DNA of 5,024 nucleotides from Crocinitomicaceae bacterium (GTDB lineage Bacteria; Bacteroidota; Bacteroidia; Flavobacteriales_D; Crocinitomicaceae), in NCBI GenBank assembly GCA_015662935.1, contig DQTF01000229.1, forward strand, positions 1 to 5,024. The letters run 5' to 3'. The position numbers were made by a program, and so were the translations under genes. The notes below the pieces were generated by a model, which worked only from the letters and a program-made list of their open reading frames with translations, had not been told where the DNA came from and made no database searches. Shown one piece after another: positions 1 through 5,024 of this stretch (its first letter is position 1; each line of letters begins with the position of its first letter).

Positions 1-149
1 AAAATAGTCGTGTAAGGCAATGGTTCCAAATTCTCTTCTCCTATGACAACTCCAGAAAGTTGAATCATATTTGAATCTAAGATTGCATCCTGTTGCGAGA
101 AGCTAACCAACGTACTAAAAAGGAATATGAGAACTATTATTTTATTCAC
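1..149 (-). CDS. Carboxypeptidase-like regulatory domain protein, N-terminal fragment (secreted)
   Basis: Reading the minus strand from a GTG at 149 gives 49 codons that run off the left edge. An in-frame TAA lies at 161-159, and the only codons between it and the GTG are ATA, TAT and TCT, so GTG is the only usual start. Residues 1-18 form a signal peptide: a short basic N-terminus (VNKI), a hydrophobic core (IVLIFLFSTLV) and a cleavage-like SFS/QQ site. Residues 28-49 read MIQLSGVVIGEENLEPLPYT followed by TI. This matches the first beta strands of the CarboxypepD_reg-like fold (GxVxxxxxxxPLPxTTI), common at the N-terminus of Bacteroidota envelope proteins and TonB-dependent receptors. The protein is probably exported to the periplasm or outer membrane. 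It is divergent from guaB. The rest of the gene, and so any further domain, lies outside the window, and no specific function can be given. Confidence 0.72.
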   Translation of the reverse strand, partial: MNKIIVLIFLFSTLVSFSQQDAILDSNMIQLSGVVIGEENLEPLPYTTI

Positions 150-234
150 AGAATATATTTATTACTACAAGAATACTCAATATAATGAATTCTAACCTAA
201 CTTTTACATTTCTTTAACTATTAATTAAGCTTTC

Positions 235-249
235 TGCTCAAATAGAGCA
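235..249. repeat. Short inverted repeat upstream of the guaB promoter
   Basis: TGCTC-AAATA-GAGCA has perfect 5-bp arms around a 5-base centre, ending about 31 bp upstream of the guaB -7 box. The position would suit a regulator half-site pair, but arms this short can arise by chance. No regulator family is assigned. Confidence 0.3.
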
Positions 250-280
250 ACAACCTAAACCGATTATCTTAAATTATTCT

Positions 281-288
281 TACTTTTG
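281..288 (+). promoter_or_regulatory. Bacteroidota-type -7 promoter box for guaB
   Basis: TACTTTTG is an exact match to the TAnnTTTG -7 consensus of the primary sigma factor in Bacteroidota. It would start transcription near 293-296, leaving a leader of roughly 21-24 nt before the ATG at 317. I see no convincing TTG -33 element at the usual spacing (about 17-23 bp upstream), so only the -7 half is well supported. Confidence 0.55.
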
Positions 289-316
289 CAAGAATTTATT
301 TTTAAAAATAGGTTCT

Positions 317-1789
317 ATGTCTTTATCAAATCTCTCACAAATTAAAGAAGGTCTAACTTTTGATGACGTTCTTTTAGTTCCTGCCCACTCTCAAGTACTT
401 CCTAAAGATGTTGTACTGAAAAGCAGATTAACTCGAAATATCACTGTAAACACACCAATCATCTCAGCAGCAATGGATACTGTTACTGAATCAAGTCTCG
501 CTATTGCTATTGCTCAGCAAGGAGGTATTGGTGTTGTCCATAAAAACATGCCGATAGATGCACAAGCATTGCAAGTAAGAAAAGTGAAGCGTTCTGAAAG
601 CGGAATGATTCTCGATCCTGTTACTTTAAATATTAGTGCATTTGTTTCAGATGCATTAGCATTAATGAAAGAAAATAAAATTGGTGGGATCCCTGTTGTA
701 GATGAAAATCGAATTTTGCTAGGGATCGTAACTAATAGAGATTTGCGTTTTGAAAAAAATCTTAACAGACCCATAACAGAAGTAATGACTTCTAAAAACA
801 TCATAACTACTGCAGAAAATACTTCTTTGGCAACTGCGGAACAAATTCTTCAAGAAAATAAAATTGAAAAACTACCTGTTATTGATGACAATAATAAATT
901 AATAGGGCTAATTACTTTTAGAGATATTATTAAGGTAAAAGAGCATCCTAATTCTTGTAAAGATTCATTTGGTCGTTTACGTGTTGCAGCTGCAGTTGGA
1001 GTTACAAACGATACCATAGAAAGAGTTGATGCATTAGTTCATGCTGGTGTAGATGCAATCGTAATTGATACAGCACATGGTCATACCGAAGGTGTTGTTA
1101 CTAAATTAAAAGAAGTTAAAGCGAAGTATCCTCAAGTGGATGTCATCGTAGGAAACATTGCAACTCCAGAAGCTGCGTTATTCTTAGTAGAAGCAGGGGC
1201 AGATGCTGTAAAAGTAGGTATCGGTCCAGGATCAATTTGCACAACAAGAATTATTGCTGGTGTTGGCGTCCCTCAATTAACAGCTATCAATGATGTTGCA
1301 ATCGCACTAGAAGGAACTGGAGTTCCTGTCATTGCAGATGGAGGAATTAGGTACACAGGTGACATTGTAAAAGCAATTGCTTCTGGAGCAGATACAGTAA
1401 TGGTAGGTTCTATGTTTGCTGGTGTTGAAGAATCTCCAGGAGAAACAATCATCTTACAAGGAAGAAAATTCAAGACTTACCGTGGAATGGGTTCACTAGA
1501 AGCTATGCAAAAAGGTTCTAAGGATAGGTATTTTCAAGATGCAGAAGATGATATTAAGAAGTTGGTTCCAGAAGGGATTTCTGGTCGAGTTCCGTTTAAA
1601 GGGAAATTAAACGAAGTTATGTACCAAATCATTGGAGGTCTTCGTTCTGGCATGGGATATTGTGGAACACCAAACATCAAAAAACTTCAAGGCTCAAAAT
1701 TTATAAGAATAACTTCTGCCGGCGTACACGAAAGTCATCCTCATGACGTTACTATCACGAGAGAAGCTCCAAATTATAGTATTAAGTAA
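317..1789 (+). CDS. guaB: Inosine-5'-monophosphate dehydrogenase
   Basis: GuaB oxidises IMP to XMP with NAD+, the committed step of GMP synthesis, in the cytosol. The 490-residue product has normal bacterial length. The N-terminal part of the TIM barrel carries EGLTFDDVLLVP (11-22) and AAMDTVTE (51-58). A pair of CBS domains follows at about 96-207, with the repeated motifs IPVVDENRILLGIVTNRDL (125-143) and LPVIDDNNKLIGLITFRDI (186-204); in this family these form the regulatory Bateman module. The barrel resumes with DTAHGH (251-256), the catalytic loop GPGSICTTR (303-311, nucleophile Cys308), the phosphate-binding DGGIRY (341-346) and YRGMGS (388-393). The mobile flap SKDRYF (401-406) holds the Arg404-Tyr405 pair equivalent to the family's general-base dyad, followed by EGISGRVPFKG (419-429). 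All key residues are present, so it should be active. The ATG at 317 follows an AT-rich leader with no strong Shine-Dalgarno sequence. It is transcribed towards the chaperone cluster and away from the gene on its left. Confidence 0.98.
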   Translation: MSLSNLSQIKEGLTFDDVLLVPAHSQVLPKDVVLKSRLTRNITVNTPIISAAMDTVTESSLAIAIAQQGGIGVVHKNMPIDAQALQVRKVKRSESGMILDPVTLNISAFVSDALALMKENKIGGIPVVDENRILLGIVTNRDLRFEKNLNRPITEVMTSKNIITTAENTSLATAEQILQENKIEKLPVIDDNNKLIGLITFRDIIKVKEHPNSCKDSFGRLRVAAAVGVTNDTIERVDALVHAGVDAIVIDTAHGHTEGVVTKLKEVKAKYPQVDVIVGNIATPEAALFLVEAGADAVKVGIGPGSICTTRIIAGVGVPQLTAINDVAIALEGTGVPVIADGGIRYTGDIVKAIASGADTVMVGSMFAGVEESPGETIILQGRKFKTYRGMGSLEAMQKGSKDRYFQDAEDDIKKLVPEGISGRVPFKGKLNEVMYQIIGGLRSGMGYCGTPNIKKLQGSKFIRITSAGVHESHPHDVTITREAPNYSIK

Positions 1790-1820
1790 CGTCTTACAAG
1801 GATTTCTCACAAGAAGTAAT

Positions 1821-1828
1821 TATATTTG
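1821..1828 (+). promoter_or_regulatory. Bacteroidota-type -7 promoter box for the chaperone cluster
   Basis: TATATTTG matches TAnnTTTG exactly and lies in the 64-bp gap after guaB. It would start transcription near 1833-1836, about 20 nt before the ATG at 1854, similar to the layout at guaB. There is no clear TTG -33 box upstream. It suggests the chaperone genes can be transcribed separately from guaB. No terminator hairpin is visible in this gap, so read-through from guaB is also possible. Confidence 0.5.
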
Positions 1829-1853
1829 ACACCCTTTAAAAAATAACTAAACA

Positions 1854-3815
1854 ATGAAGATTAAAATACTTGCAATTGCATTAACTCTCTTAACTGGATT
1901 CAATTCCTACGGACAAGAGGATCCAACCATCATTACTATTGATGGGAAAAAGATTACTAAATCTGAATTCTTACAAATCTATCTCAAGAACAATAACAAT
2001 CCAAAATATGACAAAGCATCTTTGGATGAATACATGGAATTGTTCAAGAAATTCAAGCTTAAAGTTGCAGAAGCTGAATTGTTAGGATACGACACTATTC
2101 CTAAATTGGTAAAGGAACTAGATGGTTATAAAACGCAGTTAGCAATGCCTTATTTAATCGATTCTGCTCAAAACGAAAGCTTGATTAAAGAAGCATACTA
2201 TAGAACTAGTAATGAAGTTCGCGCTTCTCACATTCTTATTAAAGCATCTCAAAATGCGTTACCTGAAGATACATTAAAGATTTACAATCGTTTAATCGCG
2301 ATGAAGAAAAAAATCGAAAACGGTGAAGATTTTGCAATGGTAGCTATGTCTAAAAATGATGGATCAGAAGATCCTTCAGTAGCGAGCAACGGAGGTGATT
2401 TAGGATTCTTCAATGCTTTCCAAATGGTTTACCCTTTTGAACAAGCAGCTTATACAACAGAAGTTGGTAAGGTTTCTAATCCGTTCCGAACTCGCTTTGG
2501 ATATCATATTCTTAAAGTAACTGATAAAAGACCAGCAAGAGGTTCTATCGAGTCTGCACACATCATGGTTTCAACAGGTAGAAATGCAGATGAAAAAGCA
2601 ATTACTCTTGCAAAGAATAAAATCAACGAAATTTACACAGAATTAGAAAACGGAGCTGATTTTGAAGCACTCGTAACTAAATATTCTGACGACCCTTCTT
2701 CTAATAAGAAAAAAGGAGTACTACCAACTTTCGGAACAGGAAGCACAACGAGAATGGTCCCAGAATTTGAAGATGCAGCATTTCAATTGAAGAATGACGG
2801 AGATTTTAGCAAGCCTGTAAAAACAGATTATGGTTTTCATATCATTAAAAGATTAGCTTGGACTCCTGTCCCTTCTTTTGAAGATATGCAAAAAGGATTG
2901 GAGAGTAAAGTTGCCAAAGACATTCGTTCTAAATCAACACAAAATTCATTCATTGCAAAGCTGAAGAAAAACTATAAGTATAAAAACAAGAGCAAAAATG
3001 GATTGAAATGGTTCAAAAAGAATTTAGACTCTACATTCTACAGAGGAGCATTTAATCCTGAGTCATTAACGAAGAACAAAAAAATGTTCAAAATGGATAA
3101 GCAAAAATTCCGTCAAAAAGAATATGCTCAATTCATTGCTAAGAACTACAGATCTTATGTTAATAAACCAATTCCAACTGCATTAAATTCTTTGTATGCT
3201 GAATGGGAGAAAGAAACAATTCTTGGTTACGAAGAGTCTAAACTTCCTAATAAATATCCAGCATATAAAGCACTAATTACAGAGTATCACGATGGAATTT
3301 TACTCTACGAAATTATGTCTGACAAAGTATGGAACAAAGCCATGAAGGATACGACTGGTCTTGAAGCATTCTACAACAAGAATAAATCAAATTATAATTG
3401 GTCCAAAAGAATTGAAGGCGAAATATTTGAAGCTTACACAAAAGCAGATGCTGATAAAGCCTATGCGTTATTGCAAAATGACACATTATCAGCAACAAAT
3501 GTTGTAAATATCATCAATGGTGATTCTAAGTTGAAAATTAGAAAAAGAGATGGCAAGTTTGAAATTGCTAAAACTTCTTACCTAAAAAATACTCAGTTAA
3601 CAGAAGGATTGAACAAGCCTTACCAAGTTGATGATAAATATTTTGTTGTAAAAGTTAATAAGATTCTTTCTCCAGCTCAAAAAGAATTGAGTGAATGTAA
3701 AGGAGCAGCAACATCTGATTACCAAAACTATTTAGAAAAAGAATGGTTAAAAGAATTAAATGCTAAGCATAAAATTGTCGTTAACGAAGAAGCGTTATAC
3801 TCTCTTGGTAAATAA
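1854..3815 (+). CDS. Periplasmic peptidyl-prolyl cis-trans isomerase, two parvulin domains (PpiC/SurA-like)
   Basis: This 653-residue exported foldase/chaperone should isomerise X-Pro bonds in secreted or outer-membrane clients. Residues 1-20 are a signal peptide (MKIK, hydrophobic core, NSYG/Q), with no lipobox. Residues 21-118 resemble a SurA/PpiC N-terminal helical chaperone domain (TIDGKKITKSEFLQIY, then a K/E-rich helix). Parvulin domain 1 spans about 120-223, with RASHILIK (His126), GGDLGFF (180-186) and FGYHILKV (His218). Parvulin domain 2 spans about 232-333, with SAHIMVS (His236), GVLPTFG (288-294) and YGFHIIKR (His329). Both histidines of the parvulin fold are therefore kept in each domain. 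The second domain has KGVLPTFG where the family usually has GGDLGxF. The remaining ~310 residues carry a Lys/Tyr-rich segment and, from about 500, what looks like a decayed third parvulin module (LEAFYNKNKSNYNW, then YFVVKVNKI at 597-605). It ends in the SurA-like tail SDYQNYLEKEWLKELNAKHK (621-640). The ATG follows an A-rich leader. Its 3' end overlaps the next gene. The exact family symbol is uncertain, so none is given. Confidence 0.9.
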   Translation: MKIKILAIALTLLTGFNSYGQEDPTIITIDGKKITKSEFLQIYLKNNNNPKYDKASLDEYMELFKKFKLKVAEAELLGYDTIPKLVKELDGYKTQLAMPYLIDSAQNESLIKEAYYRTSNEVRASHILIKASQNALPEDTLKIYNRLIAMKKKIENGEDFAMVAMSKNDGSEDPSVASNGGDLGFFNAFQMVYPFEQAAYTTEVGKVSNPFRTRFGYHILKVTDKRPARGSIESAHIMVSTGRNADEKAITLAKNKINEIYTELENGADFEALVTKYSDDPSSNKKKGVLPTFGTGSTTRMVPEFEDAAFQLKNDGDFSKPVKTDYGFHIIKRLAWTPVPSFEDMQKGLESKVAKDIRSKSTQNSFIAKLKKNYKYKNKSKNGLKWFKKNLDSTFYRGAFNPESLTKNKKMFKMDKQKFRQKEYAQFIAKNYRSYVNKPIPTALNSLYAEWEKETILGYEESKLPNKYPAYKALITEYHDGILLYEIMSDKVWNKAMKDTTGLEAFYNKNKSNYNWSKRIEGEIFEAYTKADADKAYALLQNDTLSATNVVNIINGDSKLKIRKRDGKFEIAKTSYLKNTQLTEGLNKPYQVDDKYFVVKVNKILSPAQKELSECKGAATSDYQNYLEKEWLKELNAKHKIVVNEEALYSLGK

Positions 3816-4674
3816 ACAAAAAATAAAATTTATTAAACAGGCTGGCATAATCGTCAGCCTGTTTTGCATGTTTCTATTATTTTCCTGTAACTCGAACGAG
3901 AAAATTATTGCAAAAGTTGGGGAGTCTGAATTAACAGAAAGTGATGCAATAATCTTACTCCAGAATAAAGGATATAAAATAACAGATACAACACAACTAA
4001 AAAAAGTAGTTCTGAACTGGTGCGAGAACGAAGCTTTTGTTGCTTCACTCAAAAAAAAACATCCAGAAGAATGGTTATCGATTGAAATCAGATCAAAAGA
4101 GCTATCTCAGGAACTTTCTAGATTCTACATTGAAAAACAAGAATTTATTCTGTTACTTGATACTACTGTTACTGAAAATGAAATTCTGAGTTACTATCAA
4201 GAGCATCAAAATGAATTTGTTCTTCAAGATTACTTAGTGAAAGCCTTTTACCTGAAAATTCCAAAAGAATTAGATTTCAAATCTGAGAATGTGCACCAGT
4301 TATTCTTGTTAAAAAATGATAAAGACCTAGCAGAAGTTAATTCTTATGCCAAACTTTACGCTGAGAACTATTATTTCAATGATTCGACATGGGTTTATTT
4401 TAGGGAAATTGCCAAAGACATTCCTGTATCCAAAATTAATGTTGATAACATTGTTCTTAATAGGTCCAAAACATATCTATCAGATGATAACTTTACCTAC
4501 TTTATAAATATCATTGATTTTAAATTAAAAACAGAAGCTCCACCAGTTAGCTTCTTAAGAAGTGAAATTAAGAGAACAATTATTTCTCACAGATTACAAA
4601 AAGTGAGAAGTGAAAAAGAAGTAGATTTAATACAAAGAATAAAAAAAGAAAATGAGATTATTATTAACCTTTAG
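3805..4674 (+). CDS. Putative SurA/PpiC-like chaperone lipoprotein lacking parvulin catalytic residues
   Basis: This is probably a membrane-anchored periplasmic chaperone. From a TTG at 3805 (289 residues) the N-terminus is a textbook lipoprotein signal: a basic region MVNKQKIKFIKQ, a hydrophobic core IIVSLFCMFLLF, and the lipobox LFSC with Cys28 at 3886-3888. An in-frame ATG at 3760 gives 304 residues, but with a 27-residue N-region and a 56-bp overlap with the previous gene. TTG cuts the overlap to 11 bp, so I prefer it, without certainty. The mature part starts KIIAKVGESELTESDAI, like a SurA N-terminal domain. VTENEILSYYQEHQNEF (122-138) matches the linker that precedes parvulin domains, and APPVSFLRSEIKRTI (245-259) matches the closing SurA-type helix. 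Between them, KAFYLKIPK and FTYFINIIDFK stand where SHILI and GYHIIKV would be, and both histidines are missing. Isomerase activity is therefore unlikely. CNSNEK after the Cys lacks a clear acidic surface-export signal, so a periplasm-facing anchor is my inference. It overlaps the next gene by 23 bp. Confidence 0.83.
   Translation: MVNKQKIKFIKQAGIIVSLFCMFLLFSCNSNEKIIAKVGESELTESDAIILLQNKGYKITDTTQLKKVVLNWCENEAFVASLKKKHPEEWLSIEIRSKELSQELSRFYIEKQEFILLLDTTVTENEILSYYQEHQNEFVLQDYLVKAFYLKIPKELDFKSENVHQLFLLKNDKDLAEVNSYAKLYAENYYFNDSTWVYFREIAKDIPVSKINVDNIVLNRSKTYLSDDNFTYFINIIDFKLKTEAPPVSFLRSEIKRTIISHRLQKVRSEKEVDLIQRIKKENEIIINL
3835..3865 (+). terminator. Terminator-like hairpin inside the lipoprotein signal-peptide codons
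   Basis: AAACAGGCTG (3835-3844) is perfectly complementary to CAGCCTGTTT (3855-3864). The stem can extend by a G-U and a C-G pair (3845/3854 and 3846/3853), leaving a 6-base loop ATAATC. The 3' arm ends in GTTTT, giving a short U-run after a GC-rich core. It begins 20 bp after the isomerase stop codon, where an intrinsic terminator would be expected, yet it lies within the next reading frame (codons for KQAGIIVSLF). The U-run is short (four T, three of them in the stem), so it may act as a partial terminator or attenuator, or as an mRNA structure near the start codon. The hairpin is certain as sequence; its function is inferred. Confidence 0.5.
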
Positions 4675-5024
4675 TTTAACACTTTCCTTAGCAGCTTCTG
4701 TATTCTCACAAGGAGAAACAATCGATAAAATTGTTGCGCAAGTTGGCGATAATATTGTTTTACTATCTGACATTCAAGCACAGAAACTACAAGCACTTCA
4801 AGGAGGAATTGAGTTGACACCTGAAATTGATTGTCAAATTCTAGAGCAATTAATGTATCAATACCTTTTGCTTAACCAAGCACAGCTGGATAGTATTGAG
4901 ATTACAGATGCGCAAGTAGATGCTGAAATGGAGAATAAACTACGTGTCATTGAACAGCAAATCGGTGGACGACAAAAACTAGAGGAGTTTTACGGAAAAA
5001 CGGTCGCTCAAATTAAAAGAGAAT
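4652..5024 (+). CDS. SurA-like periplasmic chaperone / peptidyl-prolyl isomerase, N-terminal fragment
   Basis: The frame is open from the ATG at 4652 to the window end, giving 124 codons plus one base. Residues 1-19 are a signal peptide: MRLLLTFSLTLSLAASVFS, with cleavage likely before QGE. Residues 22-43 carry the SurA N-terminal signature ETIDKIVAQVGDNIVLLSDI followed by QAQ. Helices typical of the SurA chaperone domain follow: ILEQLMYQYLLLNQAQLDSI (63-82), ITDAQVDAEM (84-93), and GGRQKLEEFYGKTVAQIKRE (105-124). The parvulin domains expected further along in this family lie outside the window. SurA-type proteins escort unfolded outer-membrane proteins to the BAM machinery. The start overlaps the previous gene by 23 bp in another frame and follows an A-rich stretch (AAAAAAAGAA), pointing to coupled expression with the lipoprotein gene. 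The name surA is plausible, but several paralogues exist in this phylum, so no symbol is assigned. Confidence 0.88.
   Translation, partial: MRLLLTFSLTLSLAASVFSQGETIDKIVAQVGDNIVLLSDIQAQKLQALQGGIELTPEIDCQILEQLMYQYLLLNQAQLDSIEITDAQVDAEMENKLRVIEQQIGGRQKLEEFYGKTVAQIKRE

Larger units (their letters stand above)
150..316. other. Divergent intergenic region upstream of guaB
   Basis: This 167-bp AT-rich spacer separates the minus-strand regulatory-domain gene from guaB. It holds a clear Bacteroidota -7 box for guaB (281-288) and a small inverted repeat (235-249). For the minus-strand gene the best candidate is TATTCTTG, read on the minus strand at 175-168, one mismatch from TAnnTTTG. That is a weak call and would give a leader of only about 13 nt. 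I see no tRNA, no purine-riboswitch architecture and no small ORF worth reporting. Confidence 0.6.

Noticed and set aside
150..316. Guanine-sensing riboswitch or other structured leader for guaB
   Set aside because: The predicted leader after the -7 box is only about 21-24 nt, and the longer spacer shows no purine-riboswitch three-way junction pattern.
514..804. Minus-strand open frame of 96 codons antisense to guaB
   Set aside because: It lies wholly inside the well-supported guaB frame, has no recognisable domain or leader, and is best explained as a shadow of guaB codon use.
1273..1473. Minus-strand open frame of 66 codons antisense to guaB
   Set aside because: It covers the catalytic-loop and phosphate-binding codons of guaB and has no independent support.
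1790..1853. Possible terminator between guaB and the isomerase gene
   Set aside because: Only weak complementarity (CTT/AAG patches) and no stem followed by a U-run was found.
3313..3498. Minus-strand open frame of 61 codons antisense to the isomerase gene
   Set aside because: Composition is odd for a protein (scattered Cys, His and Leu) and there is no start context or similarity that I recognise.
3868..3888. ATG at 3868 as the lipoprotein start, downstream of the hairpin
   Set aside because: It would leave only six residues before the lipobox Cys, too short for a signal peptide and without a basic N-region, although it would free the hairpin to be a simple intergenic terminator.
3795..4052. 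Minus-strand open frame of 85 codons antisense to the lipoprotein gene
   Set aside because: The opposite strand has a clear lipobox and SurA-like sequence; this frame has neither a domain nor a promoter.

Overview
The window looks like the chromosome of a low-GC member of the Bacteroidota, most likely Flavobacteriia. The evidence is the A-rich leaders without a clear Shine-Dalgarno sequence, two exact TAnnTTTG promoter -7 boxes, a divergent gene for a CarboxypepD_reg-like surface protein, and a run of secreted SurA/PpiC-family chaperones behind guaB, an arrangement I associate with this phylum. There is no sign of a mobile element, CRISPR array, tRNA, rRNA or recent transfer; base composition and codon use look uniform.

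Layout. Bases 1-149 hold the 5' end of a minus-strand gene with a GTG start, a signal peptide and the beginning of a carboxypeptidase-like regulatory domain. Bases 150-316 are a divergent intergenic region carrying the guaB promoter and a short inverted repeat. Bases 317-1789 encode a complete IMP dehydrogenase (guaB). After a 64-bp gap with its own promoter-like box come three co-directional, overlapping genes for exported folding factors. The first is a 653-residue peptidyl-prolyl isomerase with two recognisable parvulin domains (1854-3815). The second is a lipoprotein of about 289 residues with a SurA-like layout but no parvulin histidines (about 3805-4674). The third is the N-terminal part of a SurA-like chaperone that runs off the window end (from 4652).

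How it fits together. guaB makes XMP for guanine nucleotides and is probably only a neighbour. The three downstream proteins probably act together in the periplasm on outer-membrane or secreted proteins: one with apparently intact parvulin domains, one membrane-anchored and probably non-catalytic, and one SurA-like.

The most noteworthy non-gene signal is a terminator-like hairpin with a perfect 10-bp stem (3835-3865). It lies 20 bp after the first chaperone's stop codon but inside the signal-peptide codons of the second. It could partially attenuate transcription into the lipoprotein and SurA genes. I did not find a convincing undescribed system; the region is mostly conserved housekeeping and envelope-biogenesis content.
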